DNA from: Paracamarosporium sp. OC-R06-R3
Taxonomy: Eukaryota; Ascomycota; Dothideomycetes; Pleosporales; Didymosphaeriaceae
NCBI GenBank assembly: GCA_019828545.1
Contig: JACVRA010000302.1
Coordinates: forward strand, 24,951 to 88,950
Length of the DNA: 64,000 bases
Direction of reading: 5' to 3'
In this document: in pieces, positions 12,434-22,181 of the stretch
How the letters are laid out: each line of letters starts with the position of its first letter
Position numbering within the stretch: the stretch's first letter is position 1
Notes under the pieces: generated by a model
What the model was told of the DNA's origin: nothing
What the model saw: the letters and a program-made list of their open reading frames with translations, nothing else
Databases searched by the model: none
Translations under genes and position numbers: made by a program

Positions 12434-13609
12434 ATGCTCAGCACCCGCGCCCCCACGATTCATCGCGCCGCGAGGTCTGCCGCAAAGTCGACCGACCCCC
12501 GCAAGTCTGCTTCATCATCTCGCTCCTCTGACTCAGTTGATTCTGCCACTAGCACGCCTAGCTCTACTCAAACTTCTTCGAGCACCTCATCTCAAAAGTC
12601 ACGTTCAGATACGTCCCTGGCAGAAGCTGAAGGCCACAATGAGGAGCAGCAGATCAAGGCTACTCTTCCCGATATCCACGATGACCCTCCTGCTACCGTT
12701 TCGCAGTCAAGCTCAAATCGAAAGATTGTGAAAGAGCTAGAGGAGTCTGAGGATCTGAAGGCGCCTATTGTGAACAACAAGGCTTCTACCACGGATAAAG
12801 GCCAGAAGCGAAAGGCATCTGCTCAAGAAGATCCTTGGGAGAACACGAAATTGACCAAGAAGATCAAGTCATCGCCAGAGCCAGAAGCTGATCCTATAGT
12901 CGAGCTTCTATTTCAGACCAAGGCCACCTTCAATGGGGCTCCTACCGCATCGCCAAAGGAGATTGCCTCCAACAGCGAGGCTCCTTCTGCGCCTCCCAAA
13001 AAGATTGCTCGTCGCAAGAAGCTTACCGCAAATCCCTTTCGAAACGATATTCGTATGGGCACGAGCGGCAAAGCAGCAGTCGGCGCCGCAACACACCAAA
13101 TCCAGAAGCCCACACCATCTGCACCCATCAATGCTCCGAAGCCAGCTCCTGCGAAGTCTCTTGCCACCGAACATGATCGGGAGAACGACAAGGCGCTCAA
13201 GAAACTGAAGGCTGCCTCCGCTGTAGCTGCCTCCACTAAACAACAATCTAGGATCGTGGACCACATCCCCAAGCTCCCTGGCATCATCCGCAAGCTCGTC
13301 GCAACAGATAAGAGCATTGCGAAGACCCGTGGGACAGCCGCGAGTGTAGCCAGCAGGTATCGTCCGAAGGCGGAATGGCGTGAGAACAATGACGAGATTA
13401 CCGAAGCCATTGAGAACGAATATCGTAAATACAACGATCCCCCTTCAAAGACCGCGAGCATGTCTGCTGGGGCGAAGAAGCTTCTCAAGGTTTGTGGATC
13501 GAAGGATAAGGATACGGGAAGGTATTCGAATCCTGCTACTGCGTACAAGCGGATGCGGGAGGATGTGGATAAACAAACCAAGCGGGTCAAGAAGCCTGCG
13601 AAGTCTTAG
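12434..13609 (+). CDS. unrecognised lysine/serine-rich basic, probably nuclear protein
   Basis: Single exon, 391 aa, ATG at 12434 in the context GCTACCATGC. I do not recognise a domain. The N-terminal ~80 residues are Ser/Thr-rich. The middle holds several basic clusters that look like nuclear localisation signals (GQKRKAS, KLTKKIKSS, PKKIARRKK). The C-terminal ~120 residues are the most ordered-looking part: GIIRKLVATDKS, then an acidic/basic helix-like stretch around WRENNDEITEAIENEYRKYND, ending in KQTKRVKKPAKS. Composition suggests a chromatin or nucleolar protein, but that is inference from charge alone. It sits in a gene-poor tract with two other unrecognised basic ORFs (14496, 15337) and may be lineage-restricted. 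Confidence 0.65.
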   Translation: MLSTRAPTIHRAARSAAKSTDPRKSASSSRSSDSVDSATSTPSSTQTSSSTSSQKSRSDTSLAEAEGHNEEQQIKATLPDIHDDPPATVSQSSSNRKIVKELEESEDLKAPIVNNKASTTDKGQKRKASAQEDPWENTKLTKKIKSSPEPEADPIVELLFQTKATFNGAPTASPKEIASNSEAPSAPPKKIARRKKLTANPFRNDIRMGTSGKAAVGAATHQIQKPTPSAPINAPKPAPAKSLATEHDRENDKALKKLKAASAVAASTKQQSRIVDHIPKLPGIIRKLVATDKSIAKTRGTAASVASRYRPKAEWRENNDEITEAIENEYRKYNDPPSKTASMSAGAKKLLKVCGSKDKDTGRYSNPATAYKRMREDVDKQTKRVKKPAKS

Positions 13610-14495
13610 CAGTGCTAGACGCGGATATACTATGTGTCAGAATGTTGAAATCATGCATCGGGAAATGGAAGCTGGTATGAAATGCGTATCGAGAATGAAC
13701 GTGGAGAGGTACATGAGTACTCGCGAGTTATACAACCAAGCCTTTCATAGCGTTACCGAGGTCGAAGGGTGCTAGTGCTTGGCTTTTAGCTTGTGAAATT
13801 TGTTTTCCTATCGAGTGTCTTTTGGCTTAAGATATATTTTCTATCGACATACATAGCTAGCAATGATTGTTTTAAAGACACCTTTGTCATCACATTTACA
13901 TCACCACTGTGGAACAATATATATGATTCTCTTCTCCTAGTCGTATTCATTATTTTAAATTAAACTTATGTCGGACATGCCACTCGTGTGCTCTTTATAT
14001 GATGTTTTGCTCATCGACTTTGATGCAGTTGTCATATTATCAGAGCCTATAATAAGACTTCTACACGGCTAGAGCTAAGAATCCGTGCTCTTCCAACTGC
14101 TGGTTGTCCCACCACTCTTTAAACACCCTCGATGGTCCGTGACTACCTTAGATATGCTCATTACAAAGTCTCGTGCTGAACCTACAGCGTACAAACTGTG
14201 AGTATCGCAATCTTGAATATTTCATCCAGTTTGCTTCGATGCTAGCAGTTTGACAGTATTTAGCCTCAACACCATACGCAACACAAGCAAACTGCATTGA
14301 TCAATTGAGCTTCAGTGGATCTGTGAGTGATTTAAGGCTTCGTTCCGGTCAAAACTTCTGTTTACAAACCTAATTTATACACTTTCTCAAATTTCACTCT
14401 GTTATATCTCCTGGAATCACCTATATATGCAATGAATGATCACCGTTTCCTAGAACCTAGATATTCCGTGTTAGCTTACGCTACTAGTTATTGCC
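13610..14495. other. intergenic AT-rich, no gene seen
   Basis: 3' flank of the basic protein gene followed by AT-rich DNA (ATATATTTTC, TTATTTTAAATTAAAC). It contains no open frame with protein-like content. Possible promoter elements for the small ORF at 14496 include the TATATATG near 14,421. Confidence 0.4.
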
Positions 14496-14612
14496 ATGGC
14501 TCCGCGCAATACCAAAACGTCGGTCAGATCCTTGGCACCGCGTAAGAAGAAGTATTCAGGCATAAAAAAGCCCAAGTCGCCTTCCATGATTACGAACATG
14601 TTAACTAAATGA
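14496..14612 (+). CDS. 38-codon basic small ORF, candidate only
   Basis: ATG in a good context (TTGCCATGG) opens a 38-aa frame ending TGA at 14610-14612. The product is strongly basic: PRKKKYSGIKKPKS lies in the middle. It lies between two longer basic, unrecognised proteins and could be a short peptide gene, a first exon whose downstream part has decayed, or chance. No domain or relative is recognised. Confidence 0.25.
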   Translation: MAPRNTKTSVRSLAPRKKKYSGIKKPKSPSMITNMLTK

Positions 14613-15336
14613 TTGGACTGGGAGGCTGGAGCACATCAGACTATCTTTCTAGATCAGCAACAGCCCGCTTGTGTATATGGTGAATGCTGTTTGCATGTAT
14701 ACAGTATCCCCCTTCTTTCATGAATAGCTCCCATCATTACGTTCTGATTATACTATGGTCACATAAACTACCGCGCTGATCGTCCTACCGTTTCTACTCT
14801 CAACTATTAATCAATTTTGACGTCTGCACGGTTAACTTCTACGCGCATACGGGCCATCCAGACAAAAACCACTTCGACGTCACACCACACATCAACTGTG
14901 CACATGTTTTGTTAGTATTTAACCTGCCCCCATTTTCACTGTTCTGGTACGTCACGATGGTCAACTACTACATTTGATCCAACACCCACACGAGGCACAA
15001 TGATCTATCCAAGTGTTTCACTTCATCGTTGCTCGAGCAGCTTCCCTCATTTTAGAGGGTGGATACATAAAGACTACCCACACGCATAAACTGCTTCTCT
15101 GCTCATCACGCTGCACACAACTCTCGCAGCCGTAAACCATCAGCTACTTGAATCAACTACAAAGGTACAAATACCATCCCCCAACTTTTTTTGCTCCTCC
15201 CAAAAGCGACATTACAGCATAGAGATCAATTACTCAGGCGGAGGTGGCTTATCACGTGACTGGCTCCTTCACTGACCTCCGTACTCGACTACTAACTCTC
15301 TGTACAGATATAACAGTATCCGAAAACAGTTCCATC
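14613..15336. other. promoter and 5' leader region of the 15337 gene, with possible leader intron
   Basis: No gene is seen. Shortly upstream of the ATG at 15337 is an intron-like signal set: a donor GGTACAAAT near 15,164, branch ACTAAC at 15291-15296 and acceptor TGTACAG ending at 15307. This would leave a 29-nt leader remnant before the start codon. A CACGTG E-box lies near 15,253. Confidence 0.4.
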
Positions 15337-15837
15337 ATGGTTTCCAACGCCCCCAAATCTAACGCTGGTTCGAAACAAGAGTCTGATGACGACTTCATCC
15401 AAGAGAAGCCTTCATCTGCCGCCTATTCCCATCCACGCAAGGACGTGCTTTCGAAGACTGCCAGCAGCAACAAGACCCTAGCTTCGAAGGCCAGAAATAC
15501 CAAGAAACCTAGTCAAATCGGTGATTCTAGTGTTGCCGTTCCATCCACCAACCCCGAGCTTCTCGGCAACTTCCAGCGTAGAACACCTATCCATCTCTGG
15601 TGGGAGCAGACTGAGGCTTTTGCTCATCGATGGGGCGAGAACGGCGAGAGAGAGGATGATATGGAATGGGTCACACAATACTATCCGAAGACGCATTGGA
15701 AGACGCGTAGGGCGCTAGCGGAGGCGAAGGAGAAGCAGGCGAAGGAGAAGGAGGAGATGGATGTGGATATGGATGTGGATATGGACGAGGATATGGAGCA
15801 TATGGAGCATAATACATACAAGAAGCGTCGGAAGTAA
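15337..15837 (+). CDS. unrecognised nuclear-type protein with acidic MD repeat tail
   Basis: Single-exon frame of 166 aa. I chose the ATG at 15337 (CATCATGG context) because the in-frame stretch upstream lacks an ATG and contains branch/acceptor signals of a probable leader intron. The first 75 residues are Ser/Lys-rich. A compact, aromatic-rich segment follows at about residues 80-128 (PIHLWWEQTEAFAHRWG, then a motif around YYPKTHWKTRRAL). It may be a small conserved domain, but I do not recognise it. The tail has a Lys/Glu helix (AEAKEKQAKEKEEM), an acidic MDVD/MDED repeat and a final basic KKRRK. Function is unknown; nuclear location is inferred from the terminal basic cluster. Confidence 0.6.
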   Translation: MVSNAPKSNAGSKQESDDDFIQEKPSSAAYSHPRKDVLSKTASSNKTLASKARNTKKPSQIGDSSVAVPSTNPELLGNFQRRTPIHLWWEQTEAFAHRWGENGEREDDMEWVTQYYPKTHWKTRRALAEAKEKQAKEKEEMDVDMDVDMDEDMEHMEHNTYKKRRK

Positions 15838-18800
15838 AGAGGTACTTGCTGTAAGCTCGTTATCCTTACAGGACCAAGGTTAGGAGCTAACATTAGTGGA
15901 GATGAGCGGGTCTTCTAAGATAGCTCGAGTCAGGAAAGTAAGTTTTAGATGAAACCCTTAGTTTACCCTAGTAACGAGCGGCCTCGTACTCATACGGCCC
16001 ACTCTTTCCTATAACGTTGATTCATGTTGAGGCACACAATCTAGCTGGGCCGTTCTGAGTATCCGTAGATTTTCGAAGCGCTTGAGGCCCAGTATGTGCG
16101 GTTAGAATAGAAGAGTATTCATTCGGACATACATATATGGAGTATCGATCAAAACATTTTGGAAGGGAGAAGCCCGTGCGGTGACAGTGAAAAGTGTATC
16201 AAGTATCATTCACTCGAACATCGACGCTTTCTAATAATGGGATTAGTATTGTGACCGTATTGAAAGATGGCGTATGGCCCCGTTTTCGGTGCGATGAAGC
16301 GCGAACAGTGGTTTTTACTGTATCGTCACGATCAACTTCAACTCCGCCGAAGTCCTCAAGGATCATAAATCGGTGCTTCGATCTAAGCGTGCTGGTCTTG
16401 CTAATATCGAAATCACCAAGACCAATCTCAATAAGTTGCCTAATGACCAGGGACACTTGGGTAATACAGCCCTCCGGAACATGACCGAAAAAAGCGAACG
16501 TCAAGTCAAGGTCAACAAGATTATCGTTTGGGATCTGAAACAAGATCCAAACGACGGCATCTACCGCAATCTTCACACATCAATGAGGGTACCGTTCGAA
16601 CTTTAGAGATTTACGCATATGAGAATCCTCGAGGTCGTGTCGCCGAGCTCAGGCAGGAAGTTGGGACAGCTGTGATAAACACTGCTATTCTCACACGTGG
16701 TTCCTCGTTTCGATAAGTTGGAAAAGGCCGAGAGAGAAAATAAGGATGCCATCGATGTTCTGCTTATATGTCTTGAGAGCTCATTTGTCATGGAAAACTT
16801 CCATACTCAAGTCTACTCCAGCCTTCTCAAGACGGTAAAGAGTTTATCCAGTCACCCAGCCAAAGAGCTTATCCATGACGTTGTTAGCCTCATCAAATTA
16901 GCATCGAACACTGCGCCTGTAGTCAAGAATCAAGAAAAGAGAAATGCTCAGTCACTCTCCATGACTACAAGCCCGTTACTGTCGCTTTGAGGGTCTCCAG
17001 TATCTACGGAAGTGTGAGAGAGAGCATCACCAACATCCGGTAAGATCGAAGACTACAGAGGTATCACCCAGGAATGGAGAAACAGAACGTCTAGCCGGGA
17101 CCACAAAAAGTGACGAAAGAGATCTGCACTAGCAAAGCCGATTTCTAATCCGAAAAATATCGCTCTGTCGACCTCTCCACTCGTGCAGGCCGCATCCCGG
17201 GGACTACGTATCCCAAACGACGACACCTCAAAACTAGGATACTTGGACTTCCTAAGAAGAACTAGTATACATGGAGCTGTATTCAACATGTTTGGAGGAC
17301 AGTGGGGGTAGTCTTCGAGATGCATAGATGCTCGCTTAGACATGCCTGCGAAGTATTATTCCTAGAATTTAGCTCTGTAGTCTTAATCATAGTAACCGCA
17401 ACCCCTGAATGATACCATGGCGAAGCATGGTCTATGGCCGGCCACAATCCGATCTCAAATCATCGAGGACATTGGCGAATACGCTCGACGGATTGCGAGA
17501 TGCGTTGATTTGATTTGATTTACCCACCGCTTGCTATCTGGCCTGCTGCATGTACGCGACCACGTCAAACGAAGCACACACACACCACAAGGGAGGATAC
17601 GTCGTCTTATCACAGCTTCGCCCTGACACTGCTTGCTCACGATGCACTCGGCCGTAAGTTTTCGCCCTGCACTCGCCATCCCTACCCTACCGGCGTGGGC
17701 CACTCTCCAACCTATCATCCTACCACCAGATAACGAAAGCAATCTGTATGCCTACAAGCTGTCGCATATAACACCTGAATAGGGTGCAAATAGGAAGGCA
17801 GTAAGTACTGCTAAGATAATTGTACAGGATACGCCATCAACATGAGAATCGACGTCGACATCGACATGGCGTTTAACTGGATCGGGAAAGAAAGGTAGCT
17901 GCAGGGATGAGTATGCACGTATGAATGAGGAAGGAGCGCTTCGCTATAGATAAGTGTTTAGTACATGTCGCGCGTGGAACAGAAGATGACGTTGCAAGAT
18001 AAATGTGCTTGGACGCCTGTTGGCCCGGATATGGCAGGTGAAGTGGGAGCGCAGGTAGGGTTAGAGTTGGGAAAGTGGATTGAGGTGATCGTGGATCGTT
18101 GTATGGCGATGGGACCTTGCTGTTAATGCATCGAAGTCTGGATGGTACACATGGTAACTTGATCGGGTAATTCATCGAGCGACGTATCGGCTTTTCTCAA
18201 CGGCATTAGAATTATATGTAATCCGGTCCGTAGGCAGGCCAAGTTGACCAGTGGATTTCCAATAAAGCCGACCACAGTACTGGGAGGTCGGCTTATCATC
18301 ACGTGGAAGTCCTCAGCCTTGCCCTTACTGTCGGCTAAACGCCAAACTCTATTTCAACGACTGTCCTCCCGGCGGCAACTTGACGCTCGAAGCGATTTCC
18401 CGCTGCGTCCCGTCAATAATAGGTCCTGGCCATATAACAAGGCGTTGTATACTGCAAGTTGGGAGGATGCGAGGATCGGCACAGGGACAAGCGAATATGC
18501 ACGTTGCGCGGATGTACGACCGGAGCTTTAACCGTAATCGTTAAAACCGGTGTTGAGGGTCGAAGTGCAGCTTCCGATGCGTTGTACGTATAAATGTTCC
18601 ATGTAATGAATACTGATAAGATGGATGCTGGCACACCGGGTTTGCGTGGGGAGAGATGGATGTGTGGAAAGGACCAAAGCTCCGGGTAGGCGTAAACGGA
18701 GATATTGTACCGAGAAACGCATTAGGAAAGCAGGATTGCGCCGATCAATAAAAGCGAAAGTGATGTTTCGTCATTGCACGCGCAGTCCACGTGCCCCATG

Positions 18801-18949
18801 CAAGTTGTACCCGTTACTCGTATACGGCTCGTAAACAACGGTGGAGATAATCGCCTTCGACCTAGCCGCCGATCGATGGAAACACATCATTCCTGGTTCT
18901 AGCGTCGCAATTTACGTGGATGCGGGTAGTCTAGCGCATTGGTATGGGT
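15838..18949. other. gene-poor intergenic tract
   Basis: About 3.1 kb with short conflicting frames on both strands. The part from 16,373 to 16,990 contains three consecutive plus-strand frames with protein-like content in different phases (see separate entry). The rest, including 17,050-17,750 and 17,870-18,630, shows no recognisable protein, RNA gene or repeat. CACGTG motifs occur near 18,299 and 18,789. Confidence 0.4.
16373..16990 (+). pseudogene. possible decayed or heavily spliced gene, unrecognised
   Basis: Three partly overlapping plus-strand frames are open in turn: about 16,373-16,606, 16,528-16,716 and 16,697-16,990. The last reads through FDKLEKAERENKDAIDVLLI and a leucine-patterned helix-like stretch (VYSSLLKTVKSLSSHPAKEL). 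This looks like real helical protein rather than chance. No clean donor/acceptor pair joins the three frames, and there is no start codon for the last. The minus strand of 16,199-16,576 is also open. I cannot name a family; a broken gene is the simplest reading, but chance is possible. Confidence 0.25.
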
Positions 18950-19592
18950 TCATTCGCAAGTGGAGAGCATCTTCCTAAGCACACCCATCAAGGTACCATT
19001 CTCTAACGCAGCTGCTACCCTTTCCTTGTCGCCAAGTTGCTTGTTGACGGCCTCGTCGGTGCTGTGGGTGCCTTTCTTGATGCGGACGTCGACTCTGAAG
19101 CGCGGTGGCAAGGCTTGCTCGAGCCGTACCCGCACGCCCAGGCCTATGACAGTCGCGAGAGAGCAGTGGGTGATGGTGGGGGTAATCTCGACGACCACGG
19201 TGCTGATAGACGAGTGGGGAGAGCTCGGGGGTTGGATGTGGATATCAGGCAGGTTCACAACAGCGAGGGAGCCAAGGGAAAGGGGGTGCTCGGGGTCAGA
19301 GATGGACGAGATCAGGTCTGCATGGCGACACTGTCAGCGCTGAAACAAGGAGCGGCGGGTGAAACGGACCGTAGACCTCTTGCTCGTCAATGTCCTCGAC
19401 GGAGCCGTCGTCCTCGTCGCTGGACGAGAGCGGGTGCTCGAACGGGTCGTTGAGGTAGCTGTAGTGGGGGATCAGGTCGTCGAACAGGCCCGTGGCGCCG
19501 TCGTCGCGGCGCCGGACGTTGGACTCGCTGCGGCGCGAGGGCAGGTCGGACAGGCTGAGGATAGTGGGGTTCGCGTTCTGCTTGTCGTCCAT
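18950..19592 (-). CDS. CIA2: CIA2/MIP18-family cytosolic Fe-S assembly targeting factor
   Basis: Two exons on the minus strand: 19592-19370 and 19317-18950, 196 aa. The intron (GTCCGT donor, CTGAC branch, GCAG acceptor) splits an Asp codon and closes the phase. The N-terminus carries NANPTIL, matching the NANP motif of MIP18/FAM96B orthologues, then an acidic stretch and EVYDLISSISDPEHPLSLG. The DUF59/MIP18 core follows with PTITHCSLATVIGL, whose Cys126 is the conserved reactive cysteine, and the near-invariant KKGTHSTDEAVNKQLGDKER. The length fits the family. CIA2 joins CIA1 and MMS19 to hand Fe-S clusters to cytosolic and nuclear apoproteins such as DNA polymerases and helicases. An MMS19 orthologue lies in this same window at 37726-41157. 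Confidence 0.93.
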
Positions 19593-22181
19593 TGCGTCTC
19601 AACAGGTGCAAGGCCTGAGCTGTCGCGGGTGTTGCATACCAATGGTGCACTGGTGCATTGGTGACGAATTTGCCGCCAAGCGCCGTGGACCCCACCACCA
19701 CGACGCCCACGCTGCGGCGCTGACTGAGCAGGCTGGCGGCGGCCCCCTCCGGGCACTCGATTACCACATGGCGGTACGTAGCGAAAACAGGGCCCGAGGC
19801 AATCGCCAGGCTAGACTGCAACCGGTTGCGGGGTTGGGCCGTCGGACAAATGTTGACTGACCAGGGCCAGGACTGCTGCGGGTCATTGCTGAGCGAGCAC
19901 TGTTGCACCGCGCTGCCAGGTCGGCGACTACCGGCCTCGACGCCATCTGCTTGCTGCGTGGGTGAATCTAGCGGCTGACGCGGGATCTGACGTGCGGTTG
20001 CAGGCTGCACAACCTTTCACTGCTAGCTGCTGCAAGGCGTAACGGCGCGTTGATCCAGGGCGCCAAGCCGTCCAACGCCTCAGGGTTGCCTTCAGGGTTG
20101 CCTGTCGCCTGCTGGCTCCACTAAATATGCTTTCACGGGATTTCGAGAAGACGAGCCAGAGCTTCCACGGCGTCGTCGAAAACGTCAACACCCCAAAGCC
20201 CACCTCAGCGTGGGACCACCGCGATGATCATCTCCCAGCCGCCCCTGCTCGCTCAGGCACCAGGCGGCGTCACCGAAGCATCCTTGCGACCTTGCACATA
20301 TCGAACCGGGGACTTGGGCCTGTGGCCAGTGACGTGGTTGGTCGCTCATCCACTCTCCCGGCACTGTGCGCCTGCGACTTGTTCCTCCCGTAGAGCATCC
20401 GACTACATTTCGGATGCGCGTATACACAACACGAGCGCATACACACGCACGCCAGTACTCCCTCTCCGGGCGTTTTGGTACCGTAGCACATACCAGACCA
20501 GACCAGACAAGACACTTGTCGACGTGCATGCTTGCTTAGCCGCGTCGTGTTGGGGAGGTTGTCTGTCCTCCATGTCCGCTCCGCCCATGTCGATGCGACT
20601 ATTGAGAGATAATCTATCGACCCTGTCTATCCAATTCCTGCCGACTTGGCAGACTGACGCTCTCCTGGAAAGCGTCCTGGCGGCCTGGGATTGTTTCGTG
20701 GCACCGTCTCACAGACACAGACTAGTCCCAGAGCCATGGAGTTGCAAATGAAGCTCGTGTCCTTTATGCGTGCTGCCAATGCGCCATCTGACTACTGGCG
20801 CTGTTTGCAGAGCATGCGGCGGAAGATGGCGTTGCTGTTAGCTAAAGGGTTGCGTCCAATTACCCCGATCTGTTCCGCCGAGGCATCTGACGCGGCAAGG
20901 GTGCTGATGCACCGGCGCAAGTACACGGATCGTCTCAAGGCAAACCTGGCGAGATGGCTGCGAACCACTTTTGGCTCTTATTGAAACTGACATCGAATCC
21001 GCGCCCACGGAGACGATGCCGGAGCAAACGCCTGACGTCGAAACAGCGGCAGTGCTACTTTTGGCGCGTGGCCGTCGCCATGATTGGATCGAGGAACAAT
21101 GGCATTGGCATGGCTGTGGACGGGAGACATTGTTTCTCCCCCTTTGGAGCATGTTTAAGGCGAGATGCCAGGGTTCGCATGAAAGAGTCGTCATGGTGGC
21201 TGGGGTGGGCAATCTCCAACGGTAAGCTTGATGGACCAAGGGGCACACGCGGCCAACGCAGGGGAAGTCGCAAATGCATGGCAGACACATCAGGGGCTTC
21301 TTTGGGCGTCTGCGGTGTGGGAGACAAGCGCGGGCTGACGTCGCGTGTGGGCGTGTGGGCGTGTGGGCGTGCGAGCAAGATTGCCTTGGACTGCCGCACC
21401 GAACTACTGCACCGACGACTCGCCTTCTTCGACGTTCCGCGCACTAGGCGACCAGGTGCATTGCACGACCGGACGATGACTAGCGGACCACGCCCTCGCC
21501 CCTTATCGTATTGCTAATAGGCGCCAGGTGCCATGGCGGGAGTCCATGTAAGCTCGCGCTCCATCGACACCGGGACCTCGAGCGCAACCCCTGCCTCGCG
21601 GCCTCTCACCCCCACAGTATCCAACGGCAGTCCCCGCCCGCTGCAACTGTCTGCGTGCGCTTGCCGGCTTGGTGCGTGAGGAGGCGCGCCACCGGATTCG
21701 ACCAGCGTCCCAGGTCCTGCGGCAGGATTTTGGCACACGGCCCGTCTGCTTGCACACCCCCTCGACCCCTTCGCGCCGCAGAGCAGCAGCGACAGCGGCC
21801 CTCGCTCGCGCCACCATCTGCACGCGGGAGCCACACGGCGAGCCTGCGTCTCGAAACCCCCCGGCGTGCCATACGTTGACTCCACTAGCCTCCATGCGTC
21901 CTGATCGACTGTTCCGTATAACCTAACATCGCCCGGCGCGCTGCGGAGATTTCTGGCCCGCTGAAGAACCGCACCTTATTACCAACCTACGCCCTCGCGC
22001 CGTCTTCGACCTGCTTTCTGGCGGATACTGACGTGCTACTACCGGCCACAGCGCCGCTCGACGCGCCCCTTTGATTGGCTGCGACCCGACCGACCACGCG
22101 CGACCGACGACCCCGCTGCCGTCGAGACACCACCCACACCAGGCTTGCCAGCCGCCATCGCAGACTCTCGCAACACCAAAC
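19593..22181. other. GC-rich intergenic/long leader region before the Zn2Cys6 gene
   Basis: This 2.6-kb stretch is clearly more GC-rich than most other intergenic DNA here. That opens long frames in several phases at once, which I reject as composition artefacts. It contains the shared upstream DNA of CIA2 (minus) and the transcription factor (plus). Short repeats include a duplicated CAGGGTTGCC unit near 20,083-20,104 and (GTGTGGGC)3 at 21345-21368. A long 5' leader for the regulator is likely but not provable from sequence. Confidence 0.45.
21345..21368. repeat. (GTGTGGGC)3 tandem repeat
   Basis: Three perfect 8-bp units in the GC-rich region upstream of the Zn2Cys6 transcription factor gene. 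Confidence 0.9.

Noticed and set aside
19387..20010. 207-codon minus-strand frame overlapping the first exon of CIA2
   Set aside because: Arg/Pro/Ala-rich frame in high-GC DNA, out of phase with the supported CIA2 exon; four other phases are open there too.
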